Assembly: GCA_012959985.1 (NCBI GenBank)
Contig: DUCD01000413.1
Coordinates: 33,959-70,267 of the forward strand
Direction of reading: 5' to 3'
DNA length: 36,309 bases
Origin: Verrucomicrobiales bacterium
GTDB lineage: Bacteria; Verrucomicrobiota; Verrucomicrobiia; Limisphaerales; DUCD01
Part shown: positions 19,155-28,172 of the stretch, piece by piece
Numbering within the stretch: the stretch's first letter is position 1
Layout: each line of letters starts with the position of its first letter
Program-made: the position numbers and the translations under genes
The notes under the pieces: model-generated
The model's input: only the letters and a program-made list of their open reading frames with translations
What the model was told of the DNA's origin: nothing
The model's database searches: none

Positions 19155-22100
19155 TAAATCTTCTCCACTCCACCATCTGAGTAGAGCACGAGTTCTTCAG
19201 AATCTTGAGGAATCACATGAACCGTAGTTGCCCCCCCCGGCCAGAGGACATGCACCCGTTCCGGAATTCCATTGTGCAAGTTCATGACTTGTACCGCTGA
19301 ACTCTGCGACCGGAAACCCGACCCGGCATGAACCAATCGAGCCGGTCCCATAAGGCCCTGCCCTTCCAATCGCAGCACGCATCCGATTCCAGTTGAATTC
19401 TCTTTGGAAAACCAAGTTCGAATCCTCAATCCGGGACGAGCCAACTGGTTGACCAATAGTTGGGTCTCCGTTCCATTCTGAGTCACGGCAATATCCAAGC
19501 GCCCGTCCTGATTGAAATCGGCGACCCCACTACTGCGTTGCGCCCCATGAATCCGTATCCCTGATTCGACACTCGCTACGGCGGTCAGAGTTCCCGCTCC
19601 ATCTCCACTTAGAAGCAGCCCAAGGCCGGCATCACTTCGCGGTGTTTTTGATCCGTAGGCAAAAAAGTTCTGCGCCAGAAACACGTCTTCGAATCCATCA
19701 CCATTGAAATCGGCAATATTCACACCGAAAGCCGGCGACCATTGCGCCTGCATCGGTAATGGAACGGCTTCGAATCGATCCCCTCGATTTAGAAAGAGCA
19801 TGGATTCAAATGTCTGAACAACCTTATTCTTTAACTTGCCCTGATAAGCACTCAATAGTTCTTCGATCGTTTTTTCTCCAAACGATTTGTGACCGGACGC
19901 CATCTGACGAACCAAAGGGAAACTCCCCGCGAAAGCGGTCATGTCTCGACGAGGCCACTGTTTTCCGTCGGTGGAACTGATATAGGCTTCTAGAATCTCC
20001 GTTGTGCCGTTCTGATCCACATCGGAATAATGCAACACAACCGGTTGATCCCGGTGATTGCCGTATTGAGTATTGAGCCCCCAGTTCGTCGCCAGAATAT
20101 CCAGCCTTCCGTCTCCATCGATATCACCCGACGTCACTCCATTCCACATTCCAGAATGTTCAAGCGTTCCCCATGCATCTGTCACATCCTTGAATTCTCC
20201 TCCTTGATTAAGGAGCACGCGGATCGCCCCCCATTCACAGGCGAGGACCAGATCGGGAAACCCGTCTGAATTCAGATCCGTGAAAGTGGAACCACTTACC
20301 AATCCCACATTTCTCCAAACCTCAGGTTGATGTGTGTCGAGGATCCAATTCCCATTTTCAAAATGGTATAATGCTGAATCCACCGATTCGGGGTATTGTC
20401 CCGGAATCAATCTCCCTCCGACGAAAACATCGAGATCGCCATCGGCATCGATATCGGCCGCCGACATAGGTCCGACCATCGTCCGGGATTGATGAACCGA
20501 CCCGGCCTTTTGAATTTGAGAAGACTGGATCATCCACTCAAAAACAGATGACTGAACCGACGTATCCAACGATTCATAATTCGAGACGCCGAATAACATC
20601 CTGACACCTGACGTTGAGGTGGGGAATGCCAGGATGGAGACCGATTCTGCTGAAGTAATACCATCGACTACAGTCAAGGATTGGGGTCGAAATCGTTTCC
20701 CGGATTCATTCGGGTACCATTTCAAATCAGCAACGCCGGTGGCATCCATCCCGAAAAACAGATCATCAAACCCGTCATTATTAAAATCCAACCATAGCAC
20801 GGGAGGTCCCGGTTGACTGAATTGGCGAGGCAGTAATGGTTGCCGTGAAAAGTCATCAAAACTGTTTTCAGAATGAGTGTGGGATAAGAGCGAAGAACCA
20901 TTTCGAAACAGGGGTTTCGGATCTGCGGCAATCGGTGCGATCGGAGCCTTAAAATGAGAATAGGTTACTTCATAGACCCGATTGGCCTGAACGTCCTCAA
21001 TTGTGGTGCGACGGCCATCTGCCCAGATGACTTCAATCTCCAAGGAATCTGACTCATCGGGAATGGCAAAAACCCGCATGGGATCATCTCCTGAAAGGTA
21101 ACGCCCACCACTCTGAATCTCCTGACTTTGCACGAGTGTACTGGAAACCAGGCTGACACGGGAACCGATGCCTTGGGAATTACCTGGCGGGCCCTTCAAT
21201 CGGACGCTGATTCTGGGACGACTTGTGAGGTTCCGATAAATCAGGGGAGGCGCATTCAGGCAACTGACCACAACATCCTGGTCTCCATCTAGATCGAGGT
21301 CTGCAAGAGAAATCCCATGAGAAACCTGAGTGGAATGGTATCCCCATTGCCGACCACGCTCTTCGAATGTCAAATCTCCGTTATTCCGGAAAAGGAAGTT
21401 CGGAGTTTTCAAGGCGGGGTATCTTCCAATGTTGTCTCGGGAATCTTTCAAGGACTGCGGACTCAGGTCTCGAATGACTTTCTGGACGTCCTTGTCCTGA
21501 GTGTCATAGGCATGCCCATTGGTCACCAGCAAGTCTTCATACCCGTCCAGATCCACATCCATAAATGCGGCGCACCATGTCCAATCGGAAGCATGCACCC
21601 CGGCAAAATGGGCAATCTCAGCCCAGGAAGAATCCCCACGATTCCAGAACAGAGTATTCATTCGAATCTGAGGCCGTTCGTCAATCACACCCACCTGATA
21701 TTTCTCTGGTGTTTCGGGCCCCATCTGGGTCATCCGCAATTGATGATTTCGACTCAACATGTCCGCCAGAAAAAAATCGTCCACACCGTTTCGATCGATA
21801 TCTGCAAAATCGACACTCATTGAAAAATGGCTGGTATGGCGAACAGCAAAGCTCGACATGGCTTGAAACTGGAGATTGCCCTGATTCAACCAGATTCGAT
21901 CGGGAGTCTGGAAATCATTGCAGACATAGATATCCGGTCTTCCATCCTGATTAATATCCCGGAACGCCACCGAAAGCCCAAGATCCCAATAGGACTCAGA
22001 CAATGGGTTGCCCAGTGGGTCCAGAAAATTTCCATCGCCCCAGGAAACTTTACTGAAATTTCCCTTGCCGTCATTCAGGTAAAAGGCGTCCGGTTCACCG

Positions 22101-22831
22101 AATTCCACCAGTTTACCATCGATGATACGCACTCGGTTTGCATATCTGCCAACGACTCTCTCTTCCCCTGCGATGGTCCGAAACCGCAATCGGCCCCCCG
22201 TTCTTAAGATTGAGTTGGCGCCATAATTGGCGATGTAAAGATCGAGATCTGAATCCCCATCGACATCGGCAAGAGCCATCGAGGTGCTTCCGGTTTTGGC
22301 AACCAGTCCGACGGCTTCGGTGACATTATTGAATTGGCCGTTTCCCTGATTGAAGAAGCAGGCATTCGGCCCACCACAAGAAGTAACGATCAAATCCAAT
22401 TGGTCATCCCCATTGAGATCTCCAAAAACCGCCCCGGTGGAAGACTGATCTTCACAGGCAACTCCTGCCTGTTCCGTAACATTCTCAAACTGCCAGTTCC
22501 CCAAATTACGAAACAAAGCGTTTGGACCTTCCAAGTTACAAAAGTATAGATCACAAAGACCGTCTCCATCGAAATCACCTGCGGCCACTCCGGCGCCATT
22601 CAGCAGGTTGTGGTTGTAACTAACCCGCTTGTAGGAAAGCTGATTCGTAAACTCAACTCCCAGATTGGCAAGATCCAACTCTTCAAAGCCTTCAGACGAG
22701 TCCGATTCCAGTTTGACATCAAACCACCGAAACCCGTCTCCCTGCTTCCATTCCGCTCCCGGCAAAACTAAAGACAACAAACCTTGAATCCAAAGACAAT
22801 AAAACCACTTAGATGGGTGAAAAAATGTCAT
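19154..22831 (-). CDS. Secreted FG-GAP/VCBS + ASPIC/UnbV (CRTAC1-like) protein, paralogue 2
   Basis: Co-linear with the 15507-19154 product; VRLKGPPGNSQGIGSRVSLVSSTLVQSQEIQSGGRYLSGDDPMRVFAI and repeated DxDxDG motifs; N-terminal signal-like segment. Confidence 0.92.
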   Translation of the reverse strand: MTFFHPSKWFYCLWIQGLLSLVLPGAEWKQGDGFRWFDVKLESDSSEGFEELDLANLGVEFTNQLSYKRVSYNHNLLNGAGVAAGDFDGDGLCDLYFCNLEGPNALFRNLGNWQFENVTEQAGVACEDQSSTGAVFGDLNGDDQLDLIVTSCGGPNACFFNQGNGQFNNVTEAVGLVAKTGSTSMALADVDGDSDLDLYIANYGANSILRTGGRLRFRTIAGEERVVGRYANRVRIIDGKLVEFGEPDAFYLNDGKGNFSKVSWGDGNFLDPLGNPLSESYWDLGLSVAFRDINQDGRPDIYVCNDFQTPDRIWLNQGNLQFQAMSSFAVRHTSHFSMSVDFADIDRNGVDDFFLADMLSRNHQLRMTQMGPETPEKYQVGVIDERPQIRMNTLFWNRGDSSWAEIAHFAGVHASDWTWCAAFMDVDLDGYEDLLVTNGHAYDTQDKDVQKVIRDLSPQSLKDSRDNIGRYPALKTPNFLFRNNGDLTFEERGRQWGYHSTQVSHGISLADLDLDGDQDVVVSCLNAPPLIYRNLTSRPRISVRLKGPPGNSQGIGSRVSLVSSTLVQSQEIQSGGRYLSGDDPMRVFAIPDESDSLEIEVIWADGRRTTIEDVQANRVYEVTYSHFKAPIAPIAADPKPLFRNGSSLLSHTHSENSFDDFSRQPLLPRQFSQPGPPVLWLDFNNDGFDDLFFGMDATGVADLKWYPNESGKRFRPQSLTVVDGITSAESVSILAFPTSTSGVRMLFGVSNYESLDTSVQSSVFEWMIQSSQIQKAGSVHQSRTMVGPMSAADIDADGDLDVFVGGRLIPGQYPESVDSALYHFENGNWILDTHQPEVWRNVGLVSGSTFTDLNSDGFPDLVLACEWGAIRVLLNQGGEFKDVTDAWGTLEHSGMWNGVTSGDIDGDGRLDILATNWGLNTQYGNHRDQPVVLHYSDVDQNGTTEILEAYISSTDGKQWPRRDMTAFAGSFPLVRQMASGHKSFGEKTIEELLSAYQGKLKNKVVQTFESMLFLNRGDRFEAVPLPMQAQWSPAFGVNIADFNGDGFEDVFLAQNFFAYGSKTPRSDAGLGLLLSGDGAGTLTAVASVESGIRIHGAQRSSGVADFNQDGRLDIAVTQNGTETQLLVNQLARPGLRIRTWFSKENSTGIGCVLRLEGQGLMGPARLVHAGSGFRSQSSAVQVMNLHNGIPERVHVLWPGGATTVHVIPQDSEELVLYSDGGVEKI

Positions 22832-22936
22832 TCACTTCACTTCACAACACAAGAGAACCCGGATTATTTCCGACCCGCAACCAATTGACAATAGTAAAGC
22901 GGTAGAATGTTGGATAGGTCTTTCCGATTAACATTA

Positions 22937-22983
22937 AGGAATCACTCAAAAACAACTTAACCATTTGCCGTAAGCGATTGGGG
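22937..22983. repeat. Candidate dispersed palindromic repeat, copy B
   Basis: aggaatcactcaaaaacaacttaaccatttgccgtaagcgattgggg matches 2471-2518; inverted repeat CCATTTGC (22961-22968) / GCGATTGG (22974-22981) with one mismatch and one G-U. Confidence 0.5.
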
Positions 22984-23217
22984 CTTCCGGCAAAATGCAA
23001 GGAAGGGGGTGGAAAGACTGCCTTTTGCTGTAGCGACGACTGCCCGCAGCTAAAAGGATTGCTAATTCCAATGAAAAAGCGCTGAGGACAGCACACGCTA
23101 AAGGGCAAATTCATCAGCAGCAGGCACTGTTAATCTCAACCTGAAGAGCGACCGTTTCCGAATTCAACAATTCTCTTTGCAGTCTGAAGCATCTTTTTTT
23201 ATAATTGAGTTTGAACT

Positions 23218-24111
23218 ATGAGCCGACGAAAGAAAAAAAAGCCTGAACAAAAGAAAAAAACACCCAATGGTCAATGGATTTTCGGAATGATTATTCTCGG
23301 TCTGATCGGTGCCGGCATCTACAATCGGATTCAACCTGAGGCCCCCTCGAATCCTCCGCCCCCCCAACATACGAAACCGACAACGCCACTCTCTAAAGGC
23401 TCCCCTACTGAATCGAAGGTGAATTCCAAAGGACCGGTTCAAGCGCCCTCACTGGATCCAAAATTAATTGACCAATTCCCAGGGGATCAGAAATTCGAAT
23501 ATGATCCAGACAAGGCCTATGAGCATCTGGACCGCGGCAACCTGCTTTTTTCGGAACAGAAAATTGCGGAAGCCGGCAGGGAATATGCATTAGCGTCAAA
23601 GTATGATACCGAGGAAGAGGAATCCCTGTTTAATCTCGGAATATGTTTCTCAAGGCTGGGAAATCTCGACAAGGCGATCGAATATTATGAAAAAACTCTG
23701 GAATTAGTGCCGGATTATCCTGAGGTCCTGAACAACTTGGGAAACGCCATTATGCGCAAGGGAGACACCCATCTGGCCGTCAAGAAATTTGAGGAAGCAC
23801 TGAACATACTCCCCAACTATCCGAAGGCATTGAACAACCTCGGCAAGGCCAAGTCCATCCTGCGACTGGAAGGAGAAGCCATGGAGAACTTCGAAAAAGC
23901 TGTCGAAATCGAATCGGATTACTTCGATGCGAGATTCAATCTTGCTATTTCCTACCTCAAGCTGCGTCGACCGGAAGACGCCGTGATAGAGTTCCAGATT
24001 CTTCTGGAAAAAAAACCACAATTCGCCCCGTTGAAAACGTGGCTTGAAAAAGCGGAAAAACTGGTGGAAATCAAGAAGCAGGAAGAAACCAAGAAGAATG
24101 CCAACCCATGA
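23218..24111 (+). CDS. Membrane-anchored TPR-repeat protein
   Basis: Lys-rich start then TM segment WIFGMIILGLIGAGIY, followed by TPR units (ESLFNLGICFSRLGNLDKAIEYYEKTLELVPDYPEVLNNLGNAIMRKGDTHLAVKKFEEAL). Confidence 0.92.
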   Translation: MSRRKKKKPEQKKKTPNGQWIFGMIILGLIGAGIYNRIQPEAPSNPPPPQHTKPTTPLSKGSPTESKVNSKGPVQAPSLDPKLIDQFPGDQKFEYDPDKAYEHLDRGNLLFSEQKIAEAGREYALASKYDTEEEESLFNLGICFSRLGNLDKAIEYYEKTLELVPDYPEVLNNLGNAIMRKGDTHLAVKKFEEALNILPNYPKALNNLGKAKSILRLEGEAMENFEKAVEIESDYFDARFNLAISYLKLRRPEDAVIEFQILLEKKPQFAPLKTWLEKAEKLVEIKKQEETKKNANP

Positions 24112-24123
24112 TCCTCAAACGAA

Positions 24124-26733
24124 GTGAAACAAAAACAGCCTATTGATTCATCACGATCCGCTCCTTCTTCGCCCCATCGAGGATCCGTCTTTGCGATGAC
24201 GATCATCGGTATGTTTTCACTCGTCTTCTTCCTCACTTCTCTCAAAACCCCCACGTCCAACAGCCGTTCGGCAGCACCATCGCCGCAAACTCAGGTTTCA
24301 ACCGTCCATCAGAATATTCAGGAACAAACCGGAACGGAAACAGCCTCTCAGACAGATACTAATTCAACGCTTCTCCCCCCCTCACCTATTACCTTTCCAG
24401 TGCAGGAACTCACCTTGAGCGAAGAAGACCGGAATTATATTTGGAGAACCGAACACCATGGAAATATTCTACGTGATTTCGGGTTTTCCACCCTGAGCGC
24501 CGCTCTTCTTAAAAACTCGAAATCAGAATTCAAGAAACAACTTTCCAATAAGTTTCAAGGCAAGCTGCCTACAACTCCGAAACACACGACCCTAAGTCAA
24601 CCGGGAATGAAGATCGACCGCACCTTAGCGGTAGGTGAGCAATTCGATACAAAAGGTGCTGAGGAATTTACGGAATGGATATTTGGACTGAGACACATGT
24701 TCACCTCCGAGTTGAATGTCCGCTGGCATGTGATCACCCTGTCACCGGAAAAACAGAAGGATTTTGAAGGCGCCTGGCAGGGAACAGGAAAACTGCACCT
24801 CTGGGGAGAACATTCAGAAGGTCAACCGAGTGACTTGTTGATCTACTTTTCAATGAACATCGACAAACTCGAAAAAGAGCATCTTCAGAATAATGGCTGG
24901 CTGGAGGAATGCCGCATTGATGAGATCCTTCAGGGTCAGTCCCGGGAATATCTTTTCCGGGAGGTGGCTGAAGAAAGAGGACTTCAGATCGATCGATTGC
25001 ATGACAACTGGAAATGCGGGAAACGCAGCGACATGGTCCTGAACAGCGGAGGAGTCTACCTTTCAGATTACAATCGCGACGGCATGACCGACCTTCTGAT
25101 CACCGATGTCGCTTCCGAATTCAATCTGGAGCTTTACCAGGGATTACCCAATGGTCGCTTCAAAAATGTAACCCTCGAAATGGGATTGAAGAAACCTGGT
25201 TTAAAGGATGTGCTGCTCGCCGCCTTTGTGGACATCGATGGGGACGGTTGGGAGGATCTGATTCACGGTTGGAAGAATTACCGAAGCGGATGCAGGATTT
25301 ACCGAAACATCGAAGGAAAACGATTTGAAGAAATCACCAAACAAAGTAATTTCCCTTACCTTGTGACCGCTGCGGAAGGATTCAACCCACCGGCCGGCCT
25401 CGCGATTGCTGACTACGATCGGGACGGGAAAGTCGATATATATGTCAGCCGATCCGCCGGCAGCAGTGCCCAGATGGGTTCATGGATTGACGGAAAAACA
25501 GGCGTTGAATCCAATAATCAGTTACTCCGAAATCTCGGCAACTGGCAATTTGAAGATGTCACTACCCGAACCGGAACCGACGGAGATGAACGGTCTACCT
25601 TCAGTTCAGTATGGATGCATGCCAATCAGGATCTCTGGCCCGACCTTTATGTCATTGACGAATTTGGAGATGGTCTTCTTTACCTGAATGAACAGGGAGT
25701 CACATTTAAACCGGTTTCGCTGGTAGACCATCCAACCGATTTCGGTTCTATGGGAGTGACCTGTGGCGATATTGACAATGACGGGTTCATCGACCTCTAC
25801 GTCAACAGCATGTATTCCAAAGCTGGAAAACGGGTCATAGGAAATATTCCCGAAGGCGCCTATACCGATGACATCATGCAGAAACTGATGCGTATGGTGG
25901 ATGGAAGCGAGCTCCATCGAGGCACGGGTAATCTGCAGTTCGAAAGGGTCGGACAGCAAAACCATGTAGATGCGGTGGGATGGGGTTGGGGCGCGGGATT
26001 GTTCGACCTCGATAACGACGGGTTCTTAGATCTTTATGCCACGGCGGGTTTCATCAGTCTTGACCGCACGAAACCGGACGGTTGAAGCTGCCTTTGGCAG
26101 GTTGTCGTGGCACAACCGTTCGACCGTGACTGTAAAGCTCCGGCACCTGGAGAACTGGATCTGGAACTCGAGGAATTCTGGGTTGACGATCCATGGCAAA
26201 TTCAGCAAAGCAATAATTTGAGCAGCTTTGAGAAGAACCGCATCTACCTGAATCATCAGGGATCCGAGTTTATGGAGATCAGCCATCTGACGGCTGCGGA
26301 CAGTGATGGGGATGGACGAAGCGTGGTTGCTGCAGATTTCCGGAATAACGGACATCTCGACCTAGTGGTCCGTCAAGTGGGTGGAGGGCCTCTTCTACTC
26401 TACGAAAACAATTTCCAATCGGGACATTATCTCACGATTTCTCTGAGAGGACGAACAAGTAATCGCCTGGGAATCGGGAGTCGGTTGATCGCAACCATCG
26501 CAAACCATAAAGTGGTGAGGGAACTTTACCCGCTTAATTCATTCAGATCCCAAATGACAAACCAAGTCCATTTCGGATTGGGCAAAGAAGAAGTCATAAC
26601 TGAACTGGAAATCAAATGGCCTTCCGGTGAAAATCAAATTTTCAAAAACATCCAGGCAGATCGACACATCATCCTAACGGAAGGCAATGCCCGAATCGAA
26701 ACCATCCAACCCGGTTCAATTTATCGACCCTAA
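24124..26733 (+). CDS. FG-GAP/VCBS + ASPIC/UnbV (CRTAC1-like) protein with in-frame TGA at 26083-26085: candidate Sec-containing protein or nonsense-disrupted gene
   Basis: GTG start 12 nt after the TPR gene. ORFs 24124-26085 and 26107-26733 are in the same frame with no other stop between them; the downstream part encodes GHYLTISLRGRTSNRLGIGSRLIATIANHKVVRELYPLNSFRSQMTNQVHFGLGKEEVITELEIKWPSGENQIFKNIQADRHIILTEG, a complete ASPIC/UnbV-like domain. Confidence 0.8.
26100..26117 (+). promoter_or_regulatory. Candidate bacterial SECIS-like stem-loop downstream of the in-frame TGA
   Basis: GGTTGT-CGTGGC-ACAACC: perfect 6-bp stem, 6-nt loop with G at loop position 2, loop starts 20 nt after the TGA; possible lower stem 26094-26097 with 26120-26123. 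Confidence 0.45.
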
Positions 26734-26816
26734 TAAACCACTATCCCAATGTTTTCGAAATCCTGCTGAAGCCATTGTTATAGGACTCAAACTGTGCGGT
26801 GATGACATGGGTGCCA

Positions 26817-28052
26817 TCAGTTTTTCTTTTCACCGAAGAGGTAGACGAAACCATCGTCACAACCAATAGCAAAGTGACCGTTGAATACGGCAGGTGAGCT
26901 ACCGATCGAATCGCCGATTTCATATTTCCAGAGTTCCTTTCCATCGGCTAAGGAAACCATATAGACTCGACCGTCTTCCGATCCGAAAATGACTTTACCA
27001 TCACAGACGACCGGCGAACTCTCTACCCGCCCCTTGGTTCGGAAGGTCCAGATCGCATCGCCCGTTTTTCGGTCGACACAGTGAAGCTTTTTGTCGCGAC
27101 CTCCGAACACCACCCGATCGGGAGTCACAGCCGGTGAGGAAAAATAGGGGAAATTACCAGCTTGATAAGTCCAGGTCATCTGCTCTTTCTTAAGATCGAC
27201 ACATTGAAAGACGTTATCATAATGACCGTAAAAAGCCTTACCGTCCACCACCGCAACCGAGCCTGCAATATAAGCTCCTCCGTCAATTTCCCTGATCTGT
27301 TTCCCCTGGGCCAGATCCAGCACATGGATCACCGCATCGCATCCACCGAATACGGTGCGGCCATTGGAAACAGCAGGTGAACCATTGATGGAATTACTGC
27401 TCTCGTATTCCCATCGCTTTTTTCCATCGGTAGCGTTGACGCAATAAAGCCTGAAATCATAGCTACCGAACAGGATCCACTTCTCCTTCCTGTCGGGAGA
27501 ATACACCCAATTAGGAGATCCAAGGATCTGGTCTTCTGTTTCAAATTTCCATTTCAATTTGCCACTGCCAGCTTCAATGGCATAGAGGAATCCATCCGTC
27601 GATCCGACATAGACCCCATCGCCCAGAACCAGAGGCGAGGATTCGATTCCGCTTTCGGTCTCAAACGCCCAGATCTTTTTCCTGGATTTCAGATCCAGGC
27701 AATAAAGACTTCCATCATCCGATCCGACATAAAGTCGATTTCCGACAAGAGCCGGAGTGGATTTCACCAGCCCTTCCGTTTTGAACTGCCATAATAAGGA
27801 AAGGTTTTCTGAAATGGCCCCTTGCGCGATTCCCGATAAATTCGGAGACCCACGGAACATCGGCCAATCCATTCCCGGTTTCTCAGAAGATTTCGAAAAG
27901 GCACTCCCGGTTCCAACCAGAGTGATCAGGATGAATAGCGTTATCCGGATTCCCCATCCAGCTATTAGAGGGGATTTCTGCATTGTTTTCCAGTTCGTTG
28001 TCTTAATCATGATTTCAGACCATGGTCTTATGAGACGGGTTTGGCAATTCAA
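26817..28052 (-). CDS. PQQ-binding-like beta-propeller repeat protein
   Basis: Repeated blades: LYVGSDDGSLYCLDLKSRKKIWAFETESGIESSPLVLGDGVYVGSTDGFLYAIEAGSGKLKWKFET...; exported N-terminus. Confidence 0.92.
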   Translation of the reverse strand: MNCQTRLIRPWSEIMIKTTNWKTMQKSPLIAGWGIRITLFILITLVGTGSAFSKSSEKPGMDWPMFRGSPNLSGIAQGAISENLSLLWQFKTEGLVKSTPALVGNRLYVGSDDGSLYCLDLKSRKKIWAFETESGIESSPLVLGDGVYVGSTDGFLYAIEAGSGKLKWKFETEDQILGSPNWVYSPDRKEKWILFGSYDFRLYCVNATDGKKRWEYESSNSINGSPAVSNGRTVFGGCDAVIHVLDLAQGKQIREIDGGAYIAGSVAVVDGKAFYGHYDNVFQCVDLKKEQMTWTYQAGNFPYFSSPAVTPDRVVFGGRDKKLHCVDRKTGDAIWTFRTKGRVESSPVVCDGKVIFGSEDGRVYMVSLADGKELWKYEIGDSIGSSPAVFNGHFAIGCDDGFVYLFGEKKN

Positions 28053-28172
28053 ACAATGCAGGCAGGCACAAATTCGAATCGAATGATCCCCTTCTGTAAT
28101 ATAAGACTCCTTCTGCCAAGATGATCACGCCCCACCTTGCTCAGGGTTCCCATCCTTAAGAGTTATCAAAAC

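Noticed and set aside
26088-26100. Perfect hairpin CTGCC-TTT-GGCAG immediately after the TGA
   Set aside because: Considered as the SECIS, but its loop is only a few nucleotides from the TGA and is UUU, so it does not fit the spacing or the loop-G requirement; the 26100-26117 hairpin fits better.
11828-26733. Dense repeated GAT/GAC-GGN-GAT/GAC nucleotide motifs across several genes
   Set aside because: Explained by coding of DxDxDG calcium-binding loops in FG-GAP/VCBS repeats, not by a separate DNA repeat or CRISPR array.
26107-26733. Separate CDS starting at GTG 26107
   Set aside because: It is in frame with the upstream ORF and encodes only the tail of the ASPIC/UnbV protein; no Shine-Dalgarno sequence evident before it, so an independent gene is less likely than recoding or nonsense disruption.
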